The notes beneath the pieces are model-generated. The model saw only the letters and a list, made by a program, of their open reading frames with translations, was not told where the DNA came from and did no database searches. A program made the position numbers and the translations under genes. Below, piece by piece: positions 1 to 6,313 of a stretch of DNA of 15,560 nucleotides. Location: positions 1-15,560 of the forward strand of contig CAZNQW010000076.1 in assembly GCA_964575225.1 (NCBI GenBank), in the 5' to 3' direction. Numbering within the stretch: the stretch's first letter is position 1; every line of letters begins with the position of its first letter. This DNA comes from CAZNQW01 sp964575225. GTDB lineage: Bacteria > Chloroflexota > Anaerolineae > JAAYZQ01.

Positions 1-55
1 CCGAGAGGGTGGGCGGACGGTAGGCTCGGGTGTCATCACCCAAGTTCTGGAATAG
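1..55 (+). CDS. tuf: Elongation factor Tu, C-terminal end (partial at 5' end)
   Basis: Only the last 17 codons and the TAG stop (53-55) are inside the window; the first complete codon is at base 2. The translation reads REGGRTVGSGVITQVLE. This matches the conserved C-terminal tail of EF-Tu (REGGRTVGAGVVT-x-IL-x), part of domain III of the GTPase that brings aminoacyl-tRNA to the ribosome. A tuf gene directly before rpsJ is the usual bacterial arrangement (rpsL-rpsG-fusA-tuf-rpsJ), which supports the call. The GTPase domain is outside the window, so gene integrity cannot be judged. Confidence 0.9.
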   Translation, partial: REGGRTVGSGVITQVLE

Positions 56-111
56 TTGCGGGCAGCAAGGCCCTGGTGAAATAGTCATCTCAGACCGGTA
101 ACGAGGAGTTC

Positions 112-420
112 ATGGCCAAGCAAAAAATCAGGATTCGACTCAAAGCGTTCGATCACCGCATTTTGGATCAGTCGGCGCGACAGATCGTGGATACCGCGGA
201 GCGGACAGGCGCCCAGGTTGTGGGGCCGGTGCCGCTGCCGACCCGGATCGAAAAGTACACCGTGATCCGTTCGCCGTTCATCGACAAGGATTCGCGGGAG
301 CAGTTTGAAATTCGGACTCACAAACGGCTGATTGATGTGGTCGATCCTGGGTCAAAGACGGTCGATCAACTGATGCGGTTGCAGTTGCCGGCCGGCGTAG
401 ATATCGAAATCAAGCTTTAA
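112..420 (+). CDS. rpsJ: 30S ribosomal protein S10
   Basis: S10 is a small-subunit head protein; in model bacteria it also pairs with NusB in antitermination. The 102-residue product is the usual family length. It begins MAKQKIRIRLKAFDHRILDQ and carries the S10 core with the conserved GPVPLPT and LMRLQLPAGVDIEIKL ends. ATG 112 is preceded by GAGGAG (103-108), only 3 nt away, which is tight, but the N-terminus aligns with the family so I keep this start. It follows tuf by 56 nt. A weak GGGC/GCCC hairpin (60-73) is the only structure I see in that gap. It is separated from rplC by an unusually long 178-nt gap, so it may not be tightly cotranslated with the rest of the S10 cluster. Confidence 0.98.
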   Translation: MAKQKIRIRLKAFDHRILDQSARQIVDTAERTGAQVVGPVPLPTRIEKYTVIRSPFIDKDSREQFEIRTHKRLIDVVDPGSKTVDQLMRLQLPAGVDIEIKL

Positions 421-598
421 CAACTGAGAACCTTGGCTTTGGCTGTCGGGTATGGGCCTGGGTGTCCATAGCTGGCGGCTCATGGCAAATCAATTACCGG
501 TGCAGACCGGCAAGTGCGGAGCACGTCGAGCCCGCAGACTGTCTGGTCTGGTGGGATGATGCAGGGCAGCCTAACCTGACAGTCCCTAGGAGGAAGGT
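421..598 (+). promoter_or_regulatory. Structured rplC leader: three stem-loops before the ribosome-binding site
   Basis: This is the longest non-coding gap in the window (178 nt). It holds three inverted repeats in a row. The first is TATGGGC 451-457 with GTCCATA 464-470 (one G-T pair). The second is CCGGT 497-501 with ACCGG 506-510 around a 4-nt loop. The third is an interrupted stem: GACTGTC 537-543 with GACAGTC 578-584, continuing inward as GGT 545-547/ACC 574-576 and GG 550-551/CC 570-571. The rplC Shine-Dalgarno AGGAGG (588-593) starts 3 nt after the third stem. I infer a possible autoregulatory leader or RNA-processing site. I could not identify a convincing -35/-10 promoter, and no T-run marks a terminator. 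Confidence 0.4.
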
Positions 599-1255
599 AT
601 GAAAGGTATTCTAGGCAAAAAGGTCGGAATGACCCAGATCTTTGGCGAGCGTGGAGAGGTCATTCCGGTCACAGTCATCGAAGCTGGCCCTTGTTACGTG
701 GCCCAGATTAAAACGATCGAGCGGGACGGCTATTCGGCAGTACAGATGGGCTTTGAAGATCTCAAGCCCAAGCGCCTGACTCGACCTCAAATGCAGCATC
801 TGAGAAAAAGCAAGCTACCGCCCTTGCGCTACCTGCGCGAGTTCCGTGCGCGTGGAGAGGACCTCAGTTTTGAGGAGGGCCAAAAGCTCACCGTCGAGAT
901 GTTTGAGGAGGGTGAGTTTGTCGACGTGGTAGGCACCTCCAAGGGACGAGGGTTCGCCGGTACGATCAAGCGGCATGGGTTCAGCGGTGGCCCCAAAACT
1001 CACGGTCAGTCGGATCGGCATCGAGCGCCGGGTTCGGTTGGCGCGTGCACGACCCCAGGACGGGTGTTCAAGGGCAAACGGATGCCGGGCCGTATGGGGA
1101 ACGATCGGGTGACCGTTCAGGGCCTGAAGGTTGTGTTGGTCGATCCAGAGCGCAATCTGTTGGCTGTGCGCGGCGCAGTGCCCGGGGCAAATGGGGGCTT
1201 GTTGATGATTCAGCAGGCGCGCAAGACCCGAGTGCAGAAAAAGGCCCGCAAGTAG
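599..1255 (+). CDS. rplC: 50S ribosomal protein L3
   Basis: L3 is an early-assembly 23S rRNA-binding protein that reaches toward the peptidyl transferase centre. The 218-residue product starts MKGILGKKVGMTQIF, a hallmark of bacterial L3. It carries the conserved central segment GTSKGRGFAG, then HRAPGSVGACTTPGRVFKGK and MPGRMG, which form the long extension into rRNA. The C-terminus is lysine/arginine-rich. E. coli has a methylated Gln in the extension (GSIGQ); here the corresponding motif is GSVGA, so that modification should be absent. ATG 599 has AGGAGG at 588-593, 5 nt upstream. It heads the block L3-L4-L23-L2 after a structured leader. Confidence 0.98.
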   Translation: MKGILGKKVGMTQIFGERGEVIPVTVIEAGPCYVAQIKTIERDGYSAVQMGFEDLKPKRLTRPQMQHLRKSKLPPLRYLREFRARGEDLSFEEGQKLTVEMFEEGEFVDVVGTSKGRGFAGTIKRHGFSGGPKTHGQSDRHRAPGSVGACTTPGRVFKGKRMPGRMGNDRVTVQGLKVVLVDPERNLLAVRGAVPGANGGLLMIQQARKTRVQKKARK

Positions 1256-1297
1256 GCCGTCGCCGAGATTGTTGGGGATCGACGAGGAGTGATGGTA

Positions 1298-1918
1298 ATG
1301 CAAGTACCTGTGTACAACATCCAGGGTGAACGAGTAAAAGAAGCCGATTTGCGGGACGATATTTTCGTCGCACCGGTCCATGAAGGATTGATGCACCAGG
1401 CTTATGTGCGCCAGATGGCCAATGCTCACTTGGGAACGCACAAGGTCAAGGCGCGGGGCGAGGTCGCCGGTGGCGGTCGGAAACCGTGGCGTCAGAAAGG
1501 TACGGGCCGCGCTCGCCAGGGGAGCATCCGGGCGCCTCACTGGCGCGGAGGTGGGACGGTGTTTGGACCCACGCCGCGCAGCTACGAGGTCAAGATGCCG
1601 CGCAAGATGCGCCGTGCTGCGCTGCGCTCGGCCCTGACCGTCAAAGCGGCTGGCTCGCAGTTGGTGTTGGTGGATTCCTTTGAAATGGCCGAACCCAAAA
1701 CCAAGCAGATGCTGGAGATCCTTCAGAACCTAAAGATCGACTCTTCGGCGTTGATTCTGCTGCCTGCAAGCGACGATGCGATCCTGCGCTCTGTGCGGAA
1801 TTTGCCCAAGGTCCGAACGCTCGTAGCGCAATATCTCAACGTGCGCGACCTGTTGAAATATGACTATGTAGTGCTTCCTCTCTCTTCCCTTGAGATCATC
1901 GAGAGAATCCTGGGTTGA
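1298..1918 (+). CDS. rplD: 50S ribosomal protein L4 (uL4)
   Basis: L4 lines the peptide exit tunnel and binds 23S rRNA domain I; in E. coli it also represses its own S10 operon. The product is 206 residues from ATG 1298. The tunnel-loop motif KARGEVAGGGRKPWRQKGTG is clear, followed by ARQGSIRAPHWRGGG. An in-frame GTG (1289) and ATG (1292) lie upstream. The Shine-Dalgarno GAGGAG (1284-1289) is 8 nt before ATG 1298 but overlaps or crowds the earlier codons, so 1298 is preferred. The N-terminus MQVPVYNIQGE fits the family. The stop is 17 nt before the rplW start. Whether L4 regulates this cluster as in E. coli cannot be told from the protein. Confidence 0.97.
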   Translation: MQVPVYNIQGERVKEADLRDDIFVAPVHEGLMHQAYVRQMANAHLGTHKVKARGEVAGGGRKPWRQKGTGRARQGSIRAPHWRGGGTVFGPTPRSYEVKMPRKMRRAALRSALTVKAAGSQLVLVDSFEMAEPKTKQMLEILQNLKIDSSALILLPASDDAILRSVRNLPKVRTLVAQYLNVRDLLKYDYVVLPLSSLEIIERILG

Positions 1919-1935
1919 GGGGTGTTGGGGGTATC

Positions 1936-2226
1936 ATGAACATTTATGAAGTTCTGAAGCGTCCTGTCATCACCGAAAAATCAGACTATCAGCGGGATGA
2001 CAACCAGTACGTTTTTGAAGTGGATCGCCGGGCGAACAAGCATCAGGTCAAGGAAGCGGTAGAGACCATCTTTGATGTGAAGGTCGTTGGCGTCAACACG
2101 ATGAACATCAAGCCCAAATTCCGGCAAATGGGTCGCAAGGTCATCACCGCGCACCCTGCGTGGAAACGTGCCGTGGTGACCCTGGCTGCCGGGGAGCGGA
2201 TCCAGGAGTTCTTTGAGGGCATGTAA
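1936..2226 (+). CDS. rplW: 50S ribosomal protein L23 (uL23)
   Basis: L23 sits at the tunnel exit, where it docks trigger factor and the signal recognition particle. The 96-residue product has the usual length and begins MNIYEVLKRPVITEKS, the conserved L23 opening. The middle holds FEVDRRANKHQVKEAVE and VKVVGVNTMN, also standard. A longer reading from TTG 1915 would add MRGVGGI and overlap the end of rplD. ATG 1936 is preferred because GGGGG (1927-1931) lies 4 nt upstream and the N-terminus then aligns with the family. An 81-nt structured gap separates it from rplB. Confidence 0.96.
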   Translation: MNIYEVLKRPVITEKSDYQRDDNQYVFEVDRRANKHQVKEAVETIFDVKVVGVNTMNIKPKFRQMGRKVITAHPAWKRAVVTLAAGERIQEFFEGM

Positions 2227-2228
2227 AG

Positions 2229-2300
2229 GTTCGAGGTTCCAAGCTGGCGATGGCTACACAGCCCGCGATAGACTTGGAAGATCGAACTCCTGATAGGAGT
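2229..2300 (+). promoter_or_regulatory. rplB leader: long hairpin plus hairpin that sequesters the Shine-Dalgarno
   Basis: Nearly the whole rplW-rplB spacer can fold. GTTCGA 2229-2234 pairs with TCGAAC 2282-2287. After a 2x2 internal loop, TTCCAAG 2237-2243 pairs with CTTGGAA 2273-2279. After a bulged A, CTG 2244-2246 pairs with TAG 2269-2271 (one G-T), and CG 2248-2249 with CG 2266-2267. The tip is GGCT 2252-2255/AGCC 2260-2263 with loop ACAC. Immediately downstream, ACTCCT 2286-2291 and AGGAGT 2295-2300 form a perfect 6-bp hairpin with loop GAT. That hairpin buries the rplB Shine-Dalgarno AGGAG (2295-2299). The two structures share bases 2286-2287, so they may compete or stack. I infer translational control of rplB; no known leader family was recognised. 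Confidence 0.5.
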
Positions 2301-2307
2301 AGAGACG

Positions 2308-3144
2308 ATGCCGATCAAGGTTTATAAGCCGACTTCGCCTGGGCGGCGAGGAATGAGCGCTTCGACGTTCGAAGAGATTACCCGTACCAGGCCAGAGAAA
2401 TCGCTGTTGCGCCCTTTGAAAAAGAAAGCGGGCCGCAATTTCCGGGGCAAGGTCACGGTCCGACACCAAGGGGGCGGCCACAAGAGGCGCTACCGCGTGA
2501 TCGATTTCAAGCGCGACAAGTTCGGCGTGATGGGCCGGGTGGCGACTATTGAGTACGATCCGAATCGCTCCGCCCGCATTGCGTTGGTGGTGTACGCCGA
2601 CGGCGAAAAGCGCTACATGATTGCCCCCCTCGGGCTCAAGGTGGGGGACACGGTGATGTCGGGGCCGCAGGCCGAGGTCCGTGTGGGAAATGCTCTGCCG
2701 ATTTCCGCCATTCCTACGGGCACGAACATTCACAATATCGAGTTGCATTTGGGCAAGGGCGGGCAGTTGGTCCGTTCGGCCGGTACCTCGGCGCAGTTGA
2801 TGGCCAAGGAAGGGCGCTATGCCCACGTTCGCCTGCCATCGGGCGAGGTGCGGCTCATCAACGTCGACTGTCTGGCCACGATTGGCCAGGTGGGGAACAC
2901 AGAGCACGGGAACATATCGCTGGGCAAGGCAGGCCGCAAGCGCTGGATGGGCATCCGGCCTTCCGTTCGCGGCTCGGCGATGGACCCATCTTCTCACCCG
3001 CACGGTGGTGGTGAGGGTCGCTCTCCCATTGGGATGCCTGGGCCCAAATCGCCCTGGGGCAAGCCCACATTGGGATACAAGACGCGGCGCAACAAGTCGA
3101 CCGACAAGTGGATTGTGCGGCGGCGCGGCAAGAAAAAACGCTAG
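2308..3144 (+). CDS. rplB: 50S ribosomal protein L2 (uL2)
   Basis: L2 is a primary 23S rRNA-binding protein needed for subunit joining and peptidyl transferase activity. The 278-residue product has the family length. The N-terminal half carries PTSPGRRGMS (residues 9-17) and the OB-fold region with RHQGGGHKRRYRVIDFKR (52-69). The C-terminal half has the conserved HPHGGGEGR loop (230-238) and ends in a basic tail RRRGKKKR. The residues just before the key histidine read AMDPSSH, where most bacteria have MNPxDH. ATG 2308 has AGGAG at 2295-2299, 8 nt upstream, inside a predicted hairpin. rpsS follows after 48 nt. Confidence 0.98.
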   Translation: MPIKVYKPTSPGRRGMSASTFEEITRTRPEKSLLRPLKKKAGRNFRGKVTVRHQGGGHKRRYRVIDFKRDKFGVMGRVATIEYDPNRSARIALVVYADGEKRYMIAPLGLKVGDTVMSGPQAEVRVGNALPISAIPTGTNIHNIELHLGKGGQLVRSAGTSAQLMAKEGRYAHVRLPSGEVRLINVDCLATIGQVGNTEHGNISLGKAGRKRWMGIRPSVRGSAMDPSSHPHGGGEGRSPIGMPGPKSPWGKPTLGYKTRRNKSTDKWIVRRRGKKKR

Positions 3145-3192
3145 GCGTTGAATGTCTGATACGTTGTTGGTGAGTGACGGAGGTGATAAGGG

Positions 3193-3483
3193 ATGTCGAG
3201 ATCACTGAAAAAAGGACCGTTCGTAGAACCCAAGTTGCTGCGCCGGGTTGAAGAGATGAATCAGCCTGGGGTGCCCAAGCGAGTGATCAAGACCTGGTCG
3301 CGGGCATCGACGATCTTTCCGCAGATGGTGGGTCATACGATCGCTGTGCACGATGGGCGGCGCCATGTGCCGATTTACGTGAGCGAGAACATGGTCGGAC
3401 ACAAGCTGGGTGAGTTTGCGCCCACCCGCACCTTCCGGGGCCACATCAAAAAGAAGGAACGCAAAACCCGGGCAAGGGACTGA
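3193..3483 (+). CDS. rpsS: 30S ribosomal protein S19 (uS19)
   Basis: S19 is in the head of the small subunit and partners S13 near the A-site tRNA. The 96-residue product starts MSRSLKKGPFVEPKLL and contains KTWSRASTIFPQMVGHTIAVHDGRRHVPIYV and GHKLGEFAPTRTF-type motifs, all diagnostic of the family (written here as adjoining segments). The tail HIKKKERKTRARD is basic. The start is supported by a strong Shine-Dalgarno GGAGGTGA (3179-3186) 6 nt before ATG 3193. The stop is 12 nt before rplV, consistent with one transcript. Confidence 0.98.
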   Translation: MSRSLKKGPFVEPKLLRRVEEMNQPGVPKRVIKTWSRASTIFPQMVGHTIAVHDGRRHVPIYVSENMVGHKLGEFAPTRTFRGHIKKKERKTRARD

Positions 3484-3495
3484 TAGGGGGCTGGC

Positions 3496-3852
3496 ATGGA
3501 GGATTTTGAAGTCCGGGCTCAGTACCGGCATGTGTGGCAATCGGCGCGCAAGGTCCGTCTGGTGGTGGATCACGTTCGGGGCATGGATGCCTTGCGGGCG
3601 CTGAGTGTGTTGAAAGTGATGCCGCAGCGCGCTGCGACACCGGTCTATAAGGTGATCAAGTCGGCTGTGGCGAACGCAGAGAACAACTTTGGGATGATGC
3701 CCGAAGATCTCTATGTCGCCCAAATTTGGGCCGATGAAGGGCCGACCCGTCGTTGGCGCCGATTTGGGGCTCGTGGGCGGTATAAACCGATACTAAAGCG
3801 CTCGTCGCACGTTTCTGTGGTTTTGCGCGAAAGAACGCCGACAGAGAGCTAG
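3496..3852 (+). CDS. rplV: 50S ribosomal protein L22 (uL22)
   Basis: L22 lines the peptide exit tunnel opposite L4 with a long beta-hairpin loop. The 118-residue product has the conserved SARKVRLVVDHVRG (16-29) and the hairpin region IWADEGPTRRWRRFGARGRY, followed by a SSHVSVVL strand. The sequence SAVANAENN (56-64) matches the SAVANAxxN helix seen across the family. AGGGGG (3485-3490) lies 5 nt before ATG 3496. It sits 12 nt after rpsS and 13 nt before rpsC, so translation of the three is likely coupled. Confidence 0.97.
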   Translation: MEDFEVRAQYRHVWQSARKVRLVVDHVRGMDALRALSVLKVMPQRAATPVYKVIKSAVANAENNFGMMPEDLYVAQIWADEGPTRRWRRFGARGRYKPILKRSSHVSVVLRERTPTES

Positions 3853-3865
3853 AAGGGGGAACTGC

Positions 3866-4531
3866 ATGGGGCGGAAGGTACATCCGTATGGCTTTCGATT
3901 AGGATACATTCGTGAATGGAAGGCGCGCTGGTATGCGGAGCGGGGCGAATATGCGGACCTGCTCACGGAGGACCTGCAGGTTCGCCGGTTCATCCGCAAG
4001 GAACTGGGGCATGCCGGCATTTCGAATATTGAGATCGAGCGGTTCCCCAGGGCGAAGCATTTGGCGGTCAAGATCTGGACGGCCAAACCGGGCATCGTGA
4101 TCGGGCGCAAGGGGGCGAACGTGAACGTTTTGCGCCGCACCCTGGAAGAGATGACGGGTAAAAAGGTCCACGTGGATGTGCAGGAAGTGGAGCGACCGGA
4201 ACTGGATGCCTACCTGGTGGCCGAAGGGATCGCACAACAGATCGAGCGGCGCATTTCTTTCCGACGGGCGATGAAGCAGGCTGTGCAACGCGCTCTGCGC
4301 TTTGGCGCCGAAGGGGCGATGGTGTCCTGCGCGGGCCGCTTGTTCGGCGCCGAAATGGCTCGCTCGGAAACGACTCGCGAGGGCCAGGTTCCACGACACA
4401 CGCTGCGTGCGGACATTGATTATGCCCATGCAGAAGCGCTGACCACCTATGGTCGGATCGGTGTCAAGGTGTGGATCTACAAGGGCGAGGTGCTGCCTGA
4501 GAAGGAACAGGTCGAGGAAATCGTCGCCTAG
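3866..4531 (+). CDS. rpsC: 30S ribosomal protein S3 (uS3)
   Basis: S3 lies at the mRNA entry tunnel and contributes to mRNA helicase activity. The 221-residue product begins MGRKVHPYGFRLGYIREWKA. It holds a KH RNA-binding domain with the GRKG loop in PGIVIGRKGANVNVL (about 75-89). The C-terminal domain contains CAGRLFGAEMAR, HTLRADIDY and TYGRIGVKVWIYKGEV, all S3 signatures. Family consensus in the first of these is usually GRLGGAE, so the Phe is a small deviation. GGGGGA (about 3855-3860) precedes ATG 3866. It is followed by rplP after 38 nt. Confidence 0.98.
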   Translation: MGRKVHPYGFRLGYIREWKARWYAERGEYADLLTEDLQVRRFIRKELGHAGISNIEIERFPRAKHLAVKIWTAKPGIVIGRKGANVNVLRRTLEEMTGKKVHVDVQEVERPELDAYLVAEGIAQQIERRISFRRAMKQAVQRALRFGAEGAMVSCAGRLFGAEMARSETTREGQVPRHTLRADIDYAHAEALTTYGRIGVKVWIYKGEVLPEKEQVEEIVA

Positions 4532-4569
4532 CCCGCGCGGTTCGTGACCCATTAGAGGGAGAGTATATC

Positions 4570-4995
4570 ATGTTGATGCCCAAGCGTACCAAGTATCGCA
4601 AACAACATCGGGGACGAATGAAGGGTCAAGCGACCCGCGGCAACACCCTGTCCTTTGGTGAGTTTGGTTTGCAGGCCCTGGAGCCGTGCTGGATGACCAG
4701 CCGCCAGATCGAGGCTGCACGCCGGACCATCACCCGACGGGTGAAACGCGGCGGCAAGCTCTGGATCCGTATCTTTCCCGATAAGCCAGTGACGGCCAGG
4801 GCAGCGGAAACCCGCATGGGCAAGGGTAAGGGTTCGGTGGAATACTGGGTAGCCGTGATCAAGCCCGGGCGGTTGATTTTTGAGCTGTCTGGTGTGCCCG
4901 AAGAGGATGCCCGCGAAGCAATGCGGTTGGCTTCGCACAAGTTGCCGATCAAAACCCGGTTCATCAGCCGCGAAGAAGCTGGAGGCGCAGGATGA
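4570..4995 (+). CDS. rplP: 50S ribosomal protein L16 (uL16)
   Basis: L16 is a late-assembly protein that contacts A-site tRNA in the large subunit. The 141-residue product starts MLMPKRTKYRKQHRGRMKG, matching the family opening MLxPKRxKxRKxHRGR, which fixes ATG 4570 as the start over the in-frame ATG 4576. It contains FGEFGLQALEP, then WIRIFPDKPVT and RMGKGKGSVEYWVAVIKPGR, the standard core. A GAGGGAGAG stretch (about 4554-4562) serves as the ribosome-binding site. The TGA stop overlaps the rpmC ATG by 4 nt (4992-4995), implying translational coupling. Confidence 0.98.
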   Translation: MLMPKRTKYRKQHRGRMKGQATRGNTLSFGEFGLQALEPCWMTSRQIEAARRTITRRVKRGGKLWIRIFPDKPVTARAAETRMGKGKGSVEYWVAVIKPGRLIFELSGVPEEDAREAMRLASHKLPIKTRFISREEAGGAG

Positions 4996-5207
4996 AGTCA
5001 CGGGAAATCTGGGAAATGACACCCGAAGAGATCCGGGCCAAGTTGCAAGAGGCGCAAGCAGAATTGTTCAACCTCCGGTTCCAGTTCTCTATCGGGCAGA
5101 TGCAAAATAATGCTCGCTTGCGCGCGGTGCGCAAGGATATTGCCCGCTTGCACACGGTTCTGCGGGCAAAGCAATTGCAGAGTATGCAGGAACAGGTGGC
5201 AGAATGA
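4992..5207 (+). CDS. rpmC: 50S ribosomal protein L29 (uL29)
   Basis: L29 is a small helical protein at the tunnel exit, near L23. The 71-residue product begins MKSREIWEMTPEEIRAKL and contains ELFNLRFQFSIGQMQNNARLR, the conserved L29 hairpin (split here: ELFNLRFQ, then GQ-x-N-x-ARLR). It then has VRKDIARLHTVLRAKQ, its second long helix. It overlaps rplP at the ATGA 4992-4995 and rpsQ at the ATGA 5204-5207, so three consecutive genes are coupled stop-to-start. Confidence 0.96.
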   Translation: MKSREIWEMTPEEIRAKLQEAQAELFNLRFQFSIGQMQNNARLRAVRKDIARLHTVLRAKQLQSMQEQVAE

Positions 5208-5452
5208 GGGAACGGAAAAGAATCCTGGTCGGTCGCGTGACGAGCAACCGCATGGACAAGACGGTCATCGTCCAGGTGGAACGTCGGAAACGACATCCTT
5301 TGTATGGCAAGGTGATTAGCATGCGCAAAAAGTACAAGGCCCACGATGCTGAGAACCAGTGCCAGGTTGGCGACAAGGTCAGTATGGTCGAATCCCGTCC
5401 CCTGAGCCGGGAAAAGCGGTGGGTGGTTACAGAGATCCTGGAACGAGCCTGA
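5204..5452 (+). CDS. rpsQ: 30S ribosomal protein S17 (uS17)
   Basis: S17 is a primary 16S rRNA-binding protein with an OB fold. The 82-residue product starts MRERKRILVGRVTSNRMDKT and carries the S17 signature segments GRVTSNRMDKTVIV, HPLYGK and KKYKAHDAENQCQVGDKV, followed by SRPLSREKRW. The start codon overlaps the rpmC stop at ATGA 5204-5207, with no independent strong Shine-Dalgarno needed. It is followed by an 85-nt gap with a hairpin before rplN, which marks the junction of the S10 and spc clusters. Confidence 0.97.
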   Translation: MRERKRILVGRVTSNRMDKTVIVQVERRKRHPLYGKVISMRKKYKAHDAENQCQVGDKVSMVESRPLSREKRWVVTEILERA

Positions 5453-5462
5453 TTCTAGAGAA

Positions 5463-5510
5463 CGGGCCCCTACCCGGCCGTGATGGTCCCGCGTTGGTGT
5501 TGGAATCACG
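5463..5510 (+). promoter_or_regulatory. Hairpins in the rpsQ-rplN spacer
   Basis: Two inverted repeats lie in the 85-nt gap at the S10/spc junction. CGGG 5463-5466 pairs with CCCG 5473-5476. CGTGAT 5479-5484 pairs with ATCACG 5505-5510 and continues, after a 2-nt bulge, as TCC 5487-5489/GGA 5502-5504 around a 12-nt loop. No T-run follows, so an intrinsic terminator is unlikely. In E. coli the spc promoter lies at this junction, but I see no clear promoter here. The function is not known; it could be a processing or regulatory element. Confidence 0.3.
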
Positions 5511-5537
5511 TGCATCGGGGAAGGTTGGAGGATAACT

Positions 5538-5906
5538 ATGATTCAGCAAGAGAGCCGGTTAAAAGTAACCGACAACACAGGGGGCAGAGAGATCCTGTGC
5601 ATCCGAGTGATGGGTGGTTCTACGCGACGCTACGGCGGTGTGGGCGATGTGATCGTTGCCACCGTCAAGAGCGCTGCGCCGGGCGGATCGGTCAAAAAAG
5701 GGGATGTCGTCAAGGCGGTCATCGTTCGTACGGCCAAGGAAGTGCATCGGCGGGACGGTACGTATATCAAGTTTGACGACAATGCCGCTGTGATTTTGGA
5801 CGATCACCAGAACCCCAAGGGGACGCGTATCTTTGGCCCAGTGGCCCGTGAACTTCGCGAGTTGGGTTTTATGAAGATCGTCTCGCTGGCTCCCGAAGTT
5901 TTGTAA
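5538..5906 (+). CDS. rplN: 50S ribosomal protein L14 (uL14)
   Basis: L14 binds 23S rRNA at the subunit interface and forms an intersubunit bridge with 16S rRNA. The 122-residue product matches the family length exactly. It starts MIQQESRLKVTDNTGGREIL and has the signature segments GGVGDVIVATVKSAAPGG, VKKGDVVKAVIVRT and FDDNAAVILDD, then GTRIFGPVARELRE. The Shine-Dalgarno GGAGG (5527-5531) is 6 nt before ATG 5538. It heads the spc cluster and is 20 nt upstream of rplX. Confidence 0.98.
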   Translation: MIQQESRLKVTDNTGGREILCIRVMGGSTRRYGGVGDVIVATVKSAAPGGSVKKGDVVKAVIVRTAKEVHRRDGTYIKFDDNAAVILDDHQNPKGTRIFGPVARELRELGFMKIVSLAPEVL

Positions 5907-5926
5907 GGGGATGGTGGAGAGTAGAC

Positions 5927-6313
5927 ATGGAACGGATTAAAAAGGGCGATACAGTTCGAGTGATTGCGGGTGGGGATGCGGCGGCGGCTCGTCGACAGGG
6001 CAAAACGCTCCAGGGTACCGTGCATCGAGTGGTCAAAGGCTACCGGATCGATCGGCGTCACCGCAAACTGCATCGCGATTACAACAAGGATCGCGTGGTG
6101 GTGCAAGGAGTCAATCTGGTCATCAAGCACCAGCGCCGCACAGGCAACGTGCGGACGCAGGTGGGCCGGATCGAGCGAGAGGCTCCGATCCATATTTCCA
6201 ACGTGATGTTGGTCTGTCCATCATGCAAAGAGGCGACACGGATCGGGTTCCGGGCATTTGAAGATGGTTCCAAGGCCCGGTATTGCAAAAAGTGTAACGA
6301 GACTATCGAATAA
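5927..6313 (+). CDS. rplX: 50S ribosomal protein L24, enlarged and with a zinc ribbon
   Basis: L24 is an assembly initiator that binds 23S rRNA near the tunnel exit. The N-terminus has the KOW-type start KKGDTVRVIAGGD, and GVNLVIKHQRR (61-71) and APIHISNVML (86-95) are standard. At 128 residues it is about 24 longer than E. coli L24. The added residues lie between residues 16 and 57, including a very basic segment GYRIDRRHRKLHRDYNKD (38-55). The C-terminus has CPSC (97-100) and CKKC (120-123), a four-cysteine zinc-ribbon arrangement known in some bacterial L24s and absent from E. coli L24. It lies between rplN and rplE, the expected spc position, so identity is secure despite the expansion. 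Confidence 0.95.
   Translation: MERIKKGDTVRVIAGGDAAAARRQGKTLQGTVHRVVKGYRIDRRHRKLHRDYNKDRVVVQGVNLVIKHQRRTGNVRTQVGRIEREAPIHISNVMLVCPSCKEATRIGFRAFEDGSKARYCKKCNETIE

Noticed and set aside
541..552. GTCTGGTCTGGT occurs here and again at 15386-15397
   Set aside because: A repeated 12-mer is expected several times by chance in 15 kb, and this one is a simple tandem of GTCTG. The first copy is also part of the rplC leader stem.
421..598. Promoter for rplC
   Set aside because: I could not find a -35/-10 pair with acceptable spacing; TTGGCT (433-438) and TATGGG (451-456) are only 12 nt apart.
1289..1297. GTG 1289 or ATG 1292 as the rplD start
   Set aside because: Both overlap or crowd the GAGGAG site; ATG 1298 has 8-nt spacing and a family-like N-terminus.
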